Origin: Endothia cerciana
Lineage: Eukaryota > Ascomycota > Sordariomycetes > Diaporthales > Cryphonectriaceae
DNA length: 64,000 nucleotides
Reading direction: 5' to 3'
NCBI GenBank assembly: GCA_026119935.1
Contig: JALRMH010000002.1
Span: 1,488,001-1,552,000 of the forward strand
The position numbers were made by a program, and so were the translations under genes. Shown in pieces: positions 46,203 through 59,800 of this stretch. The notes below the pieces were generated by a model. That model was not told the origin of the DNA. It saw nothing but the letters and a program-made list of their open reading frames with translations, and made no database searches. Position 1 is the first letter of the stretch. Each line of letters begins with the position of its first letter.

Positions 46203-46927
46203 TCACAGGGCCGCCACGCCAGCCAGGAACAAGCCAAACAGCCCTGCGCCCACGGCCGCAGATCCCTGGACGATACCCGCGCCGGCGCTCGAGGACGCGC
46301 TCGCCGCAGCCCCGGTGGACGAGCCGGAGCCCGACGACCCCGCGGAGCTGCTGCTCGAGCCCTCCTCCGACGAGGTGCCGGTCGAGGCCGAGGTGGTGGC
46401 GCTGGAGCCGCTCGTGATCGTCGCCGCAGAGGTGATCGCCGACGAGTTACCGCTCGCCCCGGTGGCCGAGGTGCCTGAGGCGGCGGTGGTGGACGCGGCG
46501 GCGGTGGCCGAGGCGCTCCCGGCCGTCGCGCTGTAGGACACGCACAGCGCGGTGCCTGCGCTCTGGGCCGACAGGAGGTCGTTGCTGTCGCAGTTGGCGA
46601 GCAGGCACGAGACGGCCGCGTCGCCGATGGCGGACTGGGAGGCGCAGGCGCAGGCCTGGTCCGAGGCGGGGGTGCAGACTGATGCGATTGCTGTCGAGAG
46701 GCAGGGGACCTGTTGTTGCGGGAGGGGAGAAGATCAGTCTAGCTCCTTGTTTTGTCCCGGGCGATGTTGTTGTTGACGGGTAGGCGTCCTGAGGGACAAC
46801 GTGGAAATATCGATCCGGGCAGGACCAGGCATGGATGAGAAGGAGGACTTACAGCACATGATGGCTCCCCGGAGAGGTTCTGCGCAGCGACGAGGCCGGC
46901 GATGGTGAGGAGGATGACGGACTGCAT
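46203..46927 (-). CDS. CFEM-domain GPI-anchored protein
   Basis: Two exons read right to left: 46927-46853 and 46709-46203 (193 residues), with a 143-nt phase-0 intron. Residues 1-16 form a signal peptide (MQSVILLTIAGLVAAQ). Eight cysteines in CFEM order follow: SCA and VPC (joined by the intron), SVC, ACAC (two), SC, NC and LC, with the family Asp in NCDSNDLLSAQ. Next is a 90-residue Ser/Thr/Ala/Gly-rich stalk and a hydrophobic tail (GLFGLFLAGVAAL), the GPI attachment signal. CFEM proteins sit in the wall or plasma membrane; some bind haem for iron uptake, others act in host interaction. Both ends of the secretion path are present, so the model is complete. Confidence 0.9.
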
Positions 46928-48414
46928 CTTGGAGAGAGGTTCCGGTCCGCGTGTGAAGCAATTGGGTGTTGTTGTCTTCGAACTAATTGCTGGGAGTGGC
47001 AGCGATACACAGCAATACAGTGTAAGCCAACAAGGTAAGTCAAATTGGACAGGCACTCTCAAGGCAAAGACGTGTATGTGGTGTGATGCGTGGGAGGAGA
47101 ATTCCGCCTCGACAATGTTTGTTTATGAAGCGGAGCAAAGAGGAGGCGGACGGCCCCGTGATTTATACCGTGTATCGCCCTCTCCTCTCCTCCCCTCCTC
47201 TCGCTCAACCATCACGCCTCCTTCTTCCCACGGACTGGCAGGTAGCGCCGACCCAGGTCTCCGGAAAGCTTGAGACTGGGGAAGCTCAAAGGGCGTCCTG
47301 CAAGCCCGCCCGCCACGCTCGTGTTGATTCGCAGAGACCGGCCACACCTTCCAGGGGCAAGGACGCAGCTGTAATCTCTACTACGGCACATCATGCTATG
47401 TACTATAGTAGTGATCACCGGTGGCACCGTCCATACCCCATAGCAACAACTGTCATAGTAGTGTGCACAATGGTACGAAGATGCCCGGGAATGGCGCGGG
47501 AAGTGACCCCACGGGCGCGGGGGACTGCAGCGATCCGCTGTGTGTGCGTGTGTGTGCATGCATGCGTGCGGCGCGGTGTCTTAGCAGTGGGACTTTCGAC
47601 ACGGGTAAAGACTGGGGGAAAACTCGAGGCCGTGGATCCACCCAGTATTGGGCCGTAATCAAACTCAAAAGTTAACTTTATATCCCGTCGAGCTATGAAC
47701 TCAAGCACGCCCGCTCGACCGCTGTGTGCCGTGCCTTGAGACTTGGCTTGGCTTGGCTTGGCTTGGCTTGTATGGCATCCGTTGGTATCAGGGGCGTGTG
47801 CCAGACCTCTGTCGGGTGAAGGAGGGACATGGGCATACGAGCACTCTCAGGATCGTGCTGCACTGCATGCAGCGTGGTTCCTCGGCGACCTTTCCGGTAG
47901 TAGCTGAGACTCGCTGACGCGCGGCTCGTGGACGGGAAGAAGAAGGTGCGTCTATACTATAATATGCAGCTGTACAATGCATAGAAGCTCGGCATTGGCT
48001 TGAGTCAATTTTAGATTTTAGAATTTTTTATTTTTTTTTGACCGAGAACTCAACCCCTGGGCTTCTCGGGAGTCCATGCTGAAGTCGAGGCCAACAGGAG
48101 GGAGCATGATCGGTGCGCGGCGTGTGGTGGAGACGACATGTTCATGGTCATTATATACCTTAACTGATGTGACCCTTACTTCAGCTGCCGCAATCCATAC
48201 ACCCATTATGCCTTCGTCGAGACCAATACCGCATGAACACATCGCCCGCTCAATGCTCTGAAGCCGAGCCCAGCCTCCAATGAATGCGAGGACAAGCTGA
48301 TACAACTCCGTATCGATGCCCTTGCCAACCCCCGATGGGTATCTCGACCAATTGTTGCTTGCCCTCCCCCCAGCCTTTTCACACCGAACCCAAAGAAGAA
48401 ACGCGATCCTGCCC
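46928..48414. other. Intergenic between CFEM and myosin genes
   Basis: It contains a CTTGG pentanucleotide array (47742-47770) and a GT/GC-rich stretch near 47540. No frame is supported as a gene. Confidence 0.55.
47742..47770. repeat. CTTGG pentanucleotide array
   Basis: Between five and six perfect tandem copies. Confidence 0.9.
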
Positions 48415-51400
48415 CTATAGGAACCCCTTCGTGAGGCTGGGCACACGACTAATGCTGCTTTTCCTCTGCGGGATCACCACGTGGCCCTCGGCATCCGTCT
48501 CCTCGTCGACCACGCTCGCCAGGCCCGAACTCCTCATCGTCGCCATCGTCCCCGACCTGCTGACCCCCCTTGCGGAACCCATTATGCTGCCCGCGATGGA
48601 GCCCAGTACCGAGCCCTTCTCGGACCTCAGGTTCTTCCAGCTGTCCAGTTCGCGTTCCAGGCGGGCTATCTTCTCCTTCTCCTCGCGCAGCTCGCGCTCC
48701 GCCCGTCGCGCCTGGAGCTGATTTGCCGACTCGGACGCCTGCAGCTCGTCGATCGTCTTGAGGAGCTTGTCGGCCTTGTCGCGCATGCGATTGAGGTCCT
48801 CCTCCATCTGCGCGTTCTGCTTGTCCTTTCGCTCGATCTGGCCCTGCAGGTCCTTGACGATGCGGTCCACGTTGCGCACCGAGCGCTGTGACTTGGCGCG
48901 CGTGTTCTCCTGCTCCTCGAGTTGCGATTCGAGCTACTGTCTGTTAGGCCGCTTGTTCTCTATGACTGCTGGTTGTGGGCGGGCGGAATCTGAAGGAAAT
49001 CGTGTTAGACTTGCCTCGTGGATACGCTTGTGCAGGAACTTGATGTCCTGACTGGCGCTCGAGTATCCCTTGGTCTCGAGATCGACCAGCTTGACCTGCA
49101 CTTCGTTGAGGGTCTTCTCCAAGGCCGCCTTGTCTTTCTGCAGCTGCACACTCGTCTCGCGCTCCACCATGATGTCCTTTTGTACCTCTGACGCGAGCGC
49201 TTCAGCACGTCGCATCTTCTCGACGGCTGCCGCAGCAATGTCTTCCTGCTGCGCCAGGTTGGACTTGAGGTCGAGAATCTCCTTGTCGATGCTAGCGGCA
49301 TTGCGAAGCGATGGGCTCTCGCTCTTGGCGAGGTCTTCCAGTCCGGCCTTGGCCTCCTCCAGGCGCGTCTCGATGCTGCGCTTCTCGCGGAAAAGAGCGT
49401 CACGCTCTGCATTGATCTCATCAACAGATGAGCGGAGGGTCCGCACCTGTGACAGTAGGTTGACAATCTTGCCCTGAGCTTCGTTGTGTGCATTGACTGC
49501 TTCCTCGCGAGAGGCAGACACGTCGGCAAGGGAGGACTCGAGGCGGGCCTTTTCCTTGGACCAGGTTGAGCTGTTCAGGACCTCGTCGTCCCACTTTGAC
49601 CTGAGGTCGTCCAGCTCCTCACGCAGGCGTGCAATCTCGGCCTGCTTGAACAGTTTCTCCTCCCGAGCCAGGTCGAGCTCCTTGGTAAGCGTGGCAAACT
49701 CCGCCTGGTATTTCTTGCGGGTCTGCTCCAAGCTTGATTCGGTATCCTCGATGTCATTAGCGCGTTGGTTACGGTAGTCTTCCAGTTCGTGTTGCAGCCT
49801 CTTCTTTGCCTGTGTGGCGGCCTCAAGGTCGGTCGACATATCCTCGAGTTTCTCCTCCAGGCGCTGAGTCGAACGCTGTAGATCCTCAACCGTCTGGTCC
49901 ATCTTCTTGCGCTCAGCCATGACCTCGGCGTACGTCTCCTCAGCCTCCTTCGCTTGTGTCCTGGCGAACTGCTCGGCCCGGTTGGCCTTGAGTACAGAAA
50001 TTTCAGCTTGCTCCAATCTGCTGAAGTACTCGTCTGCGCGGCTCTTGTACAGGTTCAGGCTTGCGGTCACATCAGCGAGCTTGGATGTTTCTGCATCCAA
50101 TCTTATTTGGAGGTCAGAGAACTCCTGAAGCAACTGACTGCGGCTTGCGGCCTCCTGCTCTCTCGCCAGTGTCATTTCCTGAAGATCGCCCCTGGCGTCG
50201 CGCAAGTCGACTTCGAGGTTCGCGCGATCATGCCTCAACCTCTCAAAGTGTTCCTTGACGTCAGCCAGATCCGCAACAGCATCTCTATGGCTGTGTAGCA
50301 GCGAGCGTCGGGACTCTTCGGTGCTGTTGAGCAGATCGAACAGTTCCTCATGTGACCTGGTCTGAACGTCACGCAGAGAGAGCTCGCCGCTACGGAGAGC
50401 CTTCTCCAATGTGGACACTTTCTTGGCGGAATCGTCGAGCATGTCGTGGAGACGGCTGTTTGCTATCTCGAGCTTCTTCACCCGCTGCAGCGATGAGCTT
50501 TGCTCGGAATACTCGGTAGGTGTGGAAGTCGACCGGTCGAGCTGGCTCTGGAGGTGCCGGTTCTGCATCTGAGACAGCTGCAATTGGTTCTGTAGCTCTT
50601 CTACCTCTGCCTTCAGGTCCATACGGTTGTTGAAACTCAAGATATCCGCTGTCTTCTCAGATCGGACGGAATCTTGGCTCGGATCTGTATCGCTCTGAAA
50701 GCGTGTAGGGGGCGTGGAGGGGGCGGAGGCTTTCCGTCCATTCGTCTTCGACTTTCGGTAAGAAGGCGACGTGTCGAACGGAGCTTCGTTGAGATCTAGC
50801 TCTCCGAGGCGTGGTCGTTCGGGGGACTGACGAGCAGCCCTCAAATCCGCTAGTTGAGATTCCGCGCTCGTCCTCGCCGCCGTCTGTACCCGGAGGTTCT
50901 GCTGCAGCTCCTCAATCTTTCTAACAAGGTCGTATTTCTCGCTGAAGACACGTTCGCCAGCTCCATCGACCTGAGACGGGGGCGGAGCAGATTCGGGATC
51001 GACCATCTTCAAAGCTCGTAGCATCTGAGATCGGAGCTCAGCAAGCTCCTTATCTCGGGAATTGAGAGTTGCCTGCAGTGTCCGGGCCGTGCCCTGGGCC
51101 TGCGCCCGCAACTGCCTCTCGGACTCGAGGTTGCGGTTGGCCTCCGCCAGCTGGACAGTAGAGTTGGACGACATCTTCTCAGCACTGCGATTCGACTTGA
51201 CCTCGCGCTGGAACTCATGATTCAGGTCTTCGAGATTCAGTTGTGCCTTTTCGAGCTTCTTTTCCAGGGATGTCGCGTTGACTTGAGCGTCTCCGAGCTG
51301 CTTGTGAAGTTTGACGTTCTGTTCTTCCAGTCTCGCCTTCTCACGTTGCAGCACCATCAGTTGACCCCGATTGGCCTCGCTGGCTCGTGAACTGGAGCGA

Positions 51401-54400
51401 GCAATCTCCAGGCCCTTCTGCTGAAGCTTGTTCAATAAGGCTCGGTTGTCGTTCTCGGAGGCCGCGAGGCGGCTCTTGACTGTGTGAAGTTCTCTCTCCA
51501 TGCGCTCCTTGGCTTGGTCCTCTTTGAGACCAAAGTTGCCCGAAGAGAGGATCAACTTATTGAGCTCCTCAACTTGGCGATTCAACTGGGCACATTCATC
51601 CTCAAACCATTTGAGTCGTTCTTGGGCCGCATCGAGATCTTTTTGGAGGCTTGCCTCGCGTTCCCTCGCGATCTTGGAGGCAGCGCGCTCGCCGGCGATC
51701 TCAGCCTCTCTGCGAGCTTCCTCAGCTTGGGTATACGCTGCCCTCAGCTTTCGAATCTCCTGTCGCGCGTCGTCCCGCTCCTTCTCCGCGGTCGTTCTCG
51801 CGTCGACAGCACGCCTCAGAGTGTCTTGTGCCGCATACAACTCCTTTTCGATGACGATCTTTGACTCGTTGAGGCGGTCATATTCCACTTGGAGCTGATC
51901 GAACTTGTGTTCACTAAGCAAAAGGACGTCGTCGCGGGACTGCCGCTCCCGACTGAGTTCCATCTGGGTCTGGTAAAGCTCGTCCTTGAGGTCCTTAATC
52001 TGGGACTCCAGCTGCTGCCGATTCTGATCAGCCTGAGCGTCCTCGGAGAGTCGGGCCTGAAGAATCTTCTTGGCATCTTCGGCCTCTCTCTGGACTTGTG
52101 CCTGTTGCGCTTTGAGAGCATCTAGCTGAGCTTGAACCTCGCGGAGCTTTGTACTGGCTTTATCCTTCTCAGTGGCGAGTGCCTTGCGCTGATCTTCGAA
52201 GGTGCGTCGTTCCAATTCGTATTTCTTGTTGTCACCACGGAGAAGGGCTAGTTCACTCTCCTTCTTGCGGACAAGATCCTCGTATTCTGTTGACGTCTTG
52301 GACAGGGCAGAGAGCTGCTGCTGCACATTTCGGTTCTCTGCCATCAAATGCTGTTGCTTGGTTTTGTAGGACTGGAGTTCCTTTTGGGCCGTATGAAGCT
52401 TAACTTCCGCGTCCTGGTCAATCTGCAGCAGTTTGTGCTCCAGATCACGCGCCTTCCTGTCCTTCACTGCGAGCTGACTTTGTAGCATGTTGATCTCTTG
52501 CTCGAGCGCCTCTTCTTGCTCGGTTCGCTCGTTCTGGCTGTTCGATATATCCTCGATAGCCTGCTCTAGGTCAGCCACACGCCCGGCCAATTCGGTCTTC
52601 TCATCCTCGAGTCGGCCAATCAGCGCTGCGGCCTGTTCGAGTTGGCTCCGGAACCTGTCGATCTCGTCTTCTGCTCTCTTTTTCGCACCCAGGAGGCCAT
52701 CCAGCTCATCCTCAAGTTTCTCAGCATCCTCGATGGCCCCAGCAAGCTTGTCCTCCAGCTCGGCCTCGCGCTGCTGGAGACGCTTGAAAATCTCTTCCTT
52801 GTCCAAGGCTAGGGCGCGTTCGCTCTCCAGTGTCTGCTGCACGCGCATCATTTCCATGTGAACGTTCCGTCGGTCCTCTTCCAGTTTTTGCCGGTCGGCC
52901 AAATCTTGGCGCACCTTGTCGTTCAGTTGACGGATCATCTCATCGCGCTTCTTGACCTCCGTTGCGGTCCGAGTTGCTCCTAGTAGTGGTTTCATCTTGA
53001 CCAGGAGCTGCCACCAAGGACTCTTGCAGAGGTCAAGGTACACTCGGAAATTCTGTTGAATCACACGTGTAGCCTCAGCACGATACAACCGCTTGTAGGC
53101 GATCCGCCTGGCGGTGTATCCCCGAGCAACAGACTGGAATCGGGCCATGATGTCTGAAATAAGAGCATCACGTTGCTCTTCCAGCTCAGCAAGCACGCCG
53201 GCCCGGAAGAAGACCTTCGTAAGACCAACTCGGTATAGTGTCTTGTCCAGCTTGAGCTTCTCGAGCATGATCGTGGCAGCGGCTTGACCCTCCAGGTATC
53301 CCTTCGGCATGTCCTTGCAAAGGACTTCGTATCGGGCGCGGAATTCAGCGAAGGGAAGACGGTTAGGGAAGCCGGTGCGTGCTATCCGGATACCTTCCAA
53401 GACACCGTTGCATCTCAGCTGGTCCAGGACAAGCAAGGCGTTGAATTGCTTCGGGCGCTTCTTATGGTTGGGAAGAATGCAACGAACGAAGTGGGGGTGT
53501 GTCGAGTGTAGCTGAGCCATCAGGCTGGAGAGTTGCTCCTTGTGCCTCTGGGCGACGGTGCGGAACAGCCCCTTCTTTACTCGGCTGCGCACAGCACCAC
53601 CTTCATCCTCGTTGTCTGCGCAATCGGCAAAGAGATTCGCTATGTGCTTATCTGTGGATGCCGCCAGCAGCCTGGTAACATTATCGTTGAGAGGATCTTT
53701 GTTCTTGTCCAGCCAGCCTTCCGTGGAGTATTCGACTTCAGCCGCGTAATGGGTGAGCACGAAGCCATGACGCAGTCTTGATGCCCTGTACTTTGTGGAT
53801 TTCTTATCCCACAATGAGTGCAGTTTCTCCGTGAAGGACTTGTCGGTGGCCTTTGGCATCACACAGTCTTCGTCAAGACATGAGAAGATACCAATAGGGT
53901 TTGGCAGCTCGATCAGGTCGATTGTCGGCTGGAGGTCACGGCCGAAATCGATAAACTTCCACTCGATTTGCTCGCGGGCATACTCCTCTTGCTCAAGAAC
54001 AAACATGTGGTGGTTGAAGAACTGCTGGAGCTTCTCGTTCGTGTAGTTTATGCAGAGCTGCTCGAAGCTGTTCTCCTCAAAAATCTCGAAACCTGCGATA
54101 TCCAGAACGCCGATGAAATGGGACTCGTCCAGCCCCATGCCAGTTCGGTCAAGCTGTCGGTTGATCCTAGTCACAAGATCTCCAAAGCCTCGCTCGTAGA
54201 TACCCTTGGCAAGGGCATTGATCCCAAGCCGGACCTGCTCAGGCGTCTGCACCTTCTCTACCCACTCGCGACCGGCCTTGACCTTGGGGTGCAACAAGCC
54301 CTGAAGGAAGGGCTCTAATGATATCCCGAGCAGCTTGCAGACTCGGTCTGCGACTTGCTTCGCATCTGGCGCGAGCCGAGCTTGGTCGACGGAACGGCTC

Positions 54401-55790
54401 TCGTTCATCACCCCGATGTTGCCGAGGTGCAGCACCGCCGCCACGGTTTGGAGGATGGAACTCTGCTCCTTTTCAGAAAAGCCCATGACGCTGAAAGCCT
54501 CCATCAAGGCACCCCATTCCTCCCGATCAGAAACCCCGGTGATTGTGTCCTGGCCGTCGCGGGTGTAGGCAAAGTCATCGACGTCCAACCCATCAAGGAG
54601 GAAGTCTTGTTTCAGCTTCTTGTCACCACCCTTTAGCAACTGGTAGAACACATGATAGCTGCGCTCATTGGCATTGATTCGAACGACACGGGACTTCTCC
54701 AAAAGGTACCAGTCAATGAATGCCCCCGAGATCGAGCCATTTCGATTGAACTCGATGCGGATGAACTTTCCGAACCTAGACGAATTGTTGTTTCTCACGG
54801 TTTGCGCGTTACCAAAGGACTCTAGAATCGGATTTGCCCGGAGGATTTGCGCCGAGAGGTTGGAGTGCTGGCCGCGACTCTTACTGGAAGACTCGGAGGG
54901 TGCAACAGCCGCAAGGTATTGGATGACCTTTTTTGTGTTCTCCGTCTTTCCAGCACCGGATTCTCCCGTGACGAGGATGCTCTGATTCTGGCCCTCCTCA
55001 ATAAGGTTTCGAAAGGCCTCATCAGCCATAGCATAGATGTGCGGCTTGGTATCCTCCCGGCTCCGTCCCTTGTACATGTTGATGTATTCATTTGTGTAGA
55101 TCGGTAGGGGACAGTATGGGTTGACGGTCACCAAGAACAGGCCGGAGTATGTGTAGATGAGGTCCGATTGGTATCTCATGTGGAGGTTGTGGACGACAGA
55201 TGCCTCGTTGAGGTGTGTCAGCTCGGCCATGTCATTGGCCTTGTCGAACTTTGCCGGATTGACCTTGTCGGCGCTCTCGGCGTCGACTTCTCGTTGCTGT
55301 GGGCTGCATCAGTGCCTAGTATCACGGGATCCATGGAGGCTGGCTGGCTCACGCTTCCATCGTCACACTGGACAAGTAATCGGTTGCCGCCCAGGTCCTC
55401 AACGACCCAACCCTTCACGAAGGCTGTCTGGGGATCCTTAAGCCAGACATATCTCCTTCCTGAAAAATCGTTCTCCCCTTCTATGCCCTTGACCGTGTCA
55501 GCGGCGCGTTTTAAGTCCTCGTCCTTGATAAAGGATGGCGCAAAGGTGCCGGACTGGCGGTTGTCCCCCTTCGATATGCTCCGCACATGGCCGGACTTGG
55601 CCTCGCCGCTGCTGGGGATCCCAAGGCTCCCGCCTACGGACCCCCCTCGCACATGACCGGACCTCGGTGGGGTTGATGAACCGGGTTGAGGTGGTAGAGG
55701 TGACGGGAAAAGGGCGGATTTCGGTCTGCTGTTCGGCGGGACCGGAGAAGGCGACTGCCTCATGAACGGGCTATTTCGTACCGTGCCCAT
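48415..55790 (-). CDS. Myosin-2 heavy chain (class II myosin)
   Basis: Three exons read right to left: 55790-55353, 55296-49015 and 48933-48415 (2412 residues). The motor moves on actin and drives the contractile ring at septation. In order: a Ser/Pro-rich N-terminus, an SH3-like myosin N domain (RRYVWLKDP, VVEDLGG), P-loop GESGAGKTENTKK (about residue 257), switch I NNSSRFGKF, switch II DIAGFEIFEENSFEQL, the actin-binding region (HFVRCILPN), an IQ motif (ARGYTARRIAYKR) and about 1500 residues of coiled coil, then a Ser-rich non-helical tail. Length matches Aspergillus MyoB (about 2400). Intron 1 (56 nt) is GT-AG. Intron 2 (48934-49014, 81 nt) begins GCAAGT and is a GC-AG intron; the joint HE/LESQLEEQE restores the coiled coil. 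The tail probably carries phosphorylation sites. Confidence 0.96.
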
Positions 55791-56827
55791 CGCGAAGACA
55801 GTCGACGGCGGTGAACGAGTATGACGATGGTGGCTCGTGGATGCGAAGGGGTATTCATGGAGGTCGTGTAAACATCAAGGTACTGCGTAATGATTTTGGG
55901 CGTCAGGCATGGAGACGCGATCAAGCAGGGCCGGCGGCGCCTAGCAAGTGGCGTTCGTTCGTTCGTTTGTTTGAGGAATTCGCGACAGCCAGAGAGAAGT
56001 GATGTGGTGTCGATAATCATGGAATCAAGCTCCTCTGAAGTGCTCGTGATCTCATGCTCGTAGATCAGGGGGAGATGCAGCCAGGCACTGAAAGACCAAA
56101 TCTGGCGTCGTGAAATCGAAGAGTTGCAACTTCCCAACCTCCCATACAAGTTAGACTGGGGCCTCAGCCGTGAGTGGCTCCTAGCTCCCAGTCATGTAAA
56201 CAAATCCAATGACGCCGGAGCAACTGAGTGCCCAGCCACCAGCCCCACCAACACCCAGGCATATCCCTGTTCTTCCTCGACAGCGAAAGCAGCTTAGCGC
56301 AAGATCAGCCAGCAGGTGGTCTAAGCGCCGAGGAACCCAAGCGCACTAAGCACCACCACATGCAATCTGGGCATCATCTCTCCCATCGACGGCGAACTAA
56401 ATTTCTTTCTGCAAAGGACAAACAACAACGCCATCGACCCAACTTGCCTTTGTCCATCCAAGGAGGCCCATCCCAGACCCAACATCCACGCGACGCAGGG
56501 CTTGGAAATCGTGCAAGCCTATCACGTTGCCTCGGGACTTCTAGGCATCATTGGCTCTGCTGCAGCATACCACCATCGGGGATCACTTCACTTCTGATCC
56601 CCGCCACACCTACAGCGCCTGAAGACACGTCGAGGCAATCGCCCGAGTCTTAGACTTCCAAATTGCTGCGAGCGCGCGCTTTCCTCGACTCTTTATCTGC
56701 TCCCAGCTTTGCATAACAATGCGCATCGATGACAACCCAGCACACCAGCTCTTTGCACCCACAGCACGTTGAACATCCTCTCAGCAACACACCGCTCGTT
56801 CTCCTCGTTCTTTGAGGGACGCCCAGC
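55791..56827. promoter_or_regulatory. Divergent promoter region of myosin-2 and Red1-like genes, with a uORF
   Basis: The 1037-bp interval separates two divergent starts. A small upstream frame (ATG 56719 to TGA 56772, 17 residues) ends 55 bases before the main ATG of the zinc-finger gene. No TATA box is obvious. Confidence 0.5.
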
Positions 56828-59800
56828 ATGTCTCAATATCCGTACGGATATTCCTTCCAGGGCCAGCCGCCCCAACAGCCGTACCCCTACCAACCTTACG
56901 GCGCATATCCTCCTGCGAACGGGTACGGGGCCCAGCAATCGCCTCACGCGCTTCATCCTCAGCCATATCCACCCGCGACCGACAACTACTACGCCGCTTC
57001 GCAGTCAGCATACGATCGCAATGCCGATAATATACCTGGCCTGGGCATCCGGTCAACCGGGCCCCCCTTTCCTGTGCCCTTCAACGGCTCTTGGACCCAG
57101 GGAGGCTACCCAACGATCTCCCCTCCAGGCCAGTTCCCTGCCTATACACCCTCTCACCCGACACTCTCGACTTCTCTCGCATATCCGTCTCCTCAGGCAG
57201 AGGCACCCGTCCCGCCGAATCCGCAACCTGCCGCGCAATTCCGACTGTCTCAACCGGAAGAGCAGAGCAAGCGCGAGCCCAATCTTCAGCCAAAAGAGCA
57301 GTCAGCGGAGCAGCCTAAGCCTCAGACGGATGATACCGAGTCCCAGGACGAAGGTGAGATCAGTGATGGCTACTTTGACGATCTCTATGACAATGTCCCG
57401 AATCAACCATCCAGGAGCAATGAGCCTGCGGCTCCATCCGCAAAGGATGCTGAGGGCGGAGATGCCGATGGATCAGACCAAGAACCAAACTTCTACGACA
57501 CCGACATGGAAGAAGCGCCCGCTGCGGTTGATAAAGCTACTGCTAGTCACGAAACCCAGGCACGAGGTAGCGCCAAGCCACCTCAGGCGACGGAGCGCGA
57601 CCGTACGAGATCGTACTCTCCTCACCTATCGCCGGCAGAGATCCAACAAGATTATGAACCTGTAGTCAGCGTCCAAGGTATGTCTACTGACCGGAAATAA
57701 CGAGGCAAGTAAATGCTGACCCTCACTAGCTGCAACGCAAGCACAAGACCTGCCAGCTAAACAAGGTTTGAGGACTGTCTCCCCACCAGCCGCGGCGCAG
57801 TGTGCCGCAGCCATAACCAATAGCGGAGGAGACAGCAACGAATCTGTTGCTGTGCAGAACACAAGTAGAGCAACGCCGCTGCAGTCGTTTGCAAGCGTAT
57901 CTGAAGCCCACAACGAAGCAAAGAAGGCTATCTTGAGACTTTTGCGACACGGTGTCAAGTATCAGACTTACATCGATGAAGGCTTTGATGGGGATCTGAT
58001 CAAAGACTTATTCACTCAATTGAACTTGCCTACTGACCCAGCCCCTCCTTCTGCCACTTCCCAGAAGCCAGCCGCAACTCCGGAGAAGGATAATCAGGAA
58101 CCCAGCCAACAGTCTTCGCAGCCGACTGCAGCGGACACGATGGCGAAGAAGCAGGAAGAGCGCAAGGATAGAATTGCTCGTCTTTTAGCCGAGAAGAGGG
58201 CCAAGGCCGCCGTTGCAAGCAGCGATGCTGGAATCGCAGCAGAGCCGACGAGTGGGTCCAACTCTTCCGTCGCAAGTCCAGCTGCCACGACGACGGTCCC
58301 CAGAACTAGAGCTGAGAAAGATCTCCTCCTGCAACAGAAGATGGCATTGATCAAGGCTAGGGGGGCACAGAAGATCAGCCAGAAGGTGTCGCAGACACAA
58401 CCGCTAGGGCACAATACCGTTCAGAAGCCAGCTGCGCCGCAGGTGCCTACGGTAGGTACACAGTCGCCCACGAAGCCTTCGCCGGTTTCTGGTAGCCCTT
58501 TGCCCTCAGAGGCGCAATCTGCACCCCCTCAGGGCCCAGCCTCGAAATCGGCAACGCCTCAGCGGCCGTCCTCTACGGCGCCAAGCCCTGGCATACAAAG
58601 TCTTCCATCCGGACCCCGAGGACTACAGCAGCTCAGCCATCGAAAGCGTCCTGTGGCGGCGGATTTCATGGACTCTCCTGCGCCCGCTTTCAAGCGACCG
58701 TCACTTGCCAATCGACAAGACTCATCGCTGGTCATCAGCATCAGTGATGATGAGGATGAAGAGGATGTCGAGATGGAAGTTGATTCGACCACCGAGGACT
58801 CTCCAGCACCAACACAACAGCCTCTGACCCTTCCTCGGCGTGGTCCCTCGATTCGGGACTATCCTCCCCTGACTAACACGGCCTCTACACGACCAACGTC
58901 GAGCCCTGTCTCCGCAGTGGCAGGCAAGACTGCCAACGGTGATCTGGAAGCTAAGGAGAAAGCCATCGAGGAGTTGAGACGAAGGATTGAGGAGGCAGAG
59001 GCTCGAAAGAAGGCGAAGCCAAAGAAGGGATCTGCCACGCCTCAAACACCCAGCACTGGTGACGCCACCCCCACCGAACAGGCCGTCAAGCCTGCAACGC
59101 GCCGGGTAGGCTCAACCAGCGATGTGGATGGTGATAACGGCCAATCTGCACAGTTGCCTCAGGGCACCCGAGCGGTGGCTGCACCAGAGCCCCGACCGGG
59201 CCTGGCAATGGCTGATCGACAACCTGAGAATGAGCAGCGCAGCAGAGTCTCGAGCGCGCCACTTCCCATGAAGTCCGCAAAAGTACTGCAGAAAGAAGAA
59301 CGGCTGAGGCGTATTCGAGAAGAGATGATGAGGCTCGAGGCGGAGATCAATGATGATATGGCCGAGGAAGAGATGACGAGCGAAGAGCCTCAAGTCGCCG
59401 AGACGGCCCCTGCGTCTGTTGATGACCCACAGCAGTCAGCTTCGGGGCAAGGCTCAGATGGTATCTCCCAGCTGTGGCCTATGGACATTGAAGCTTCTGA
59501 CACGGCGGAAGTGGAAGCCAAGACTATTGCAGATGCCTTCCTTGCCAGCATCGACAACACCTTCCTGGAGGCCGGCTCGGCCGGCCGTCCACCTTCTACC
59601 GAGGAACATCGTGCCTCCGACGTTAACTACCAGCCAGCCGGAGCTCCAGTCGATGCGACCGACCCTGGGGTGAGCCCAGTGGAGTCAGCTGTCACCGAAT
59701 CGAGCATGTCTGATTATGAACCACCAGACGCTCAGATCGAGGATCATGCTGGGTCGGCCTCCAAATCATCGAGGCCTGCGGCTGCCGAGATTACTGATAA

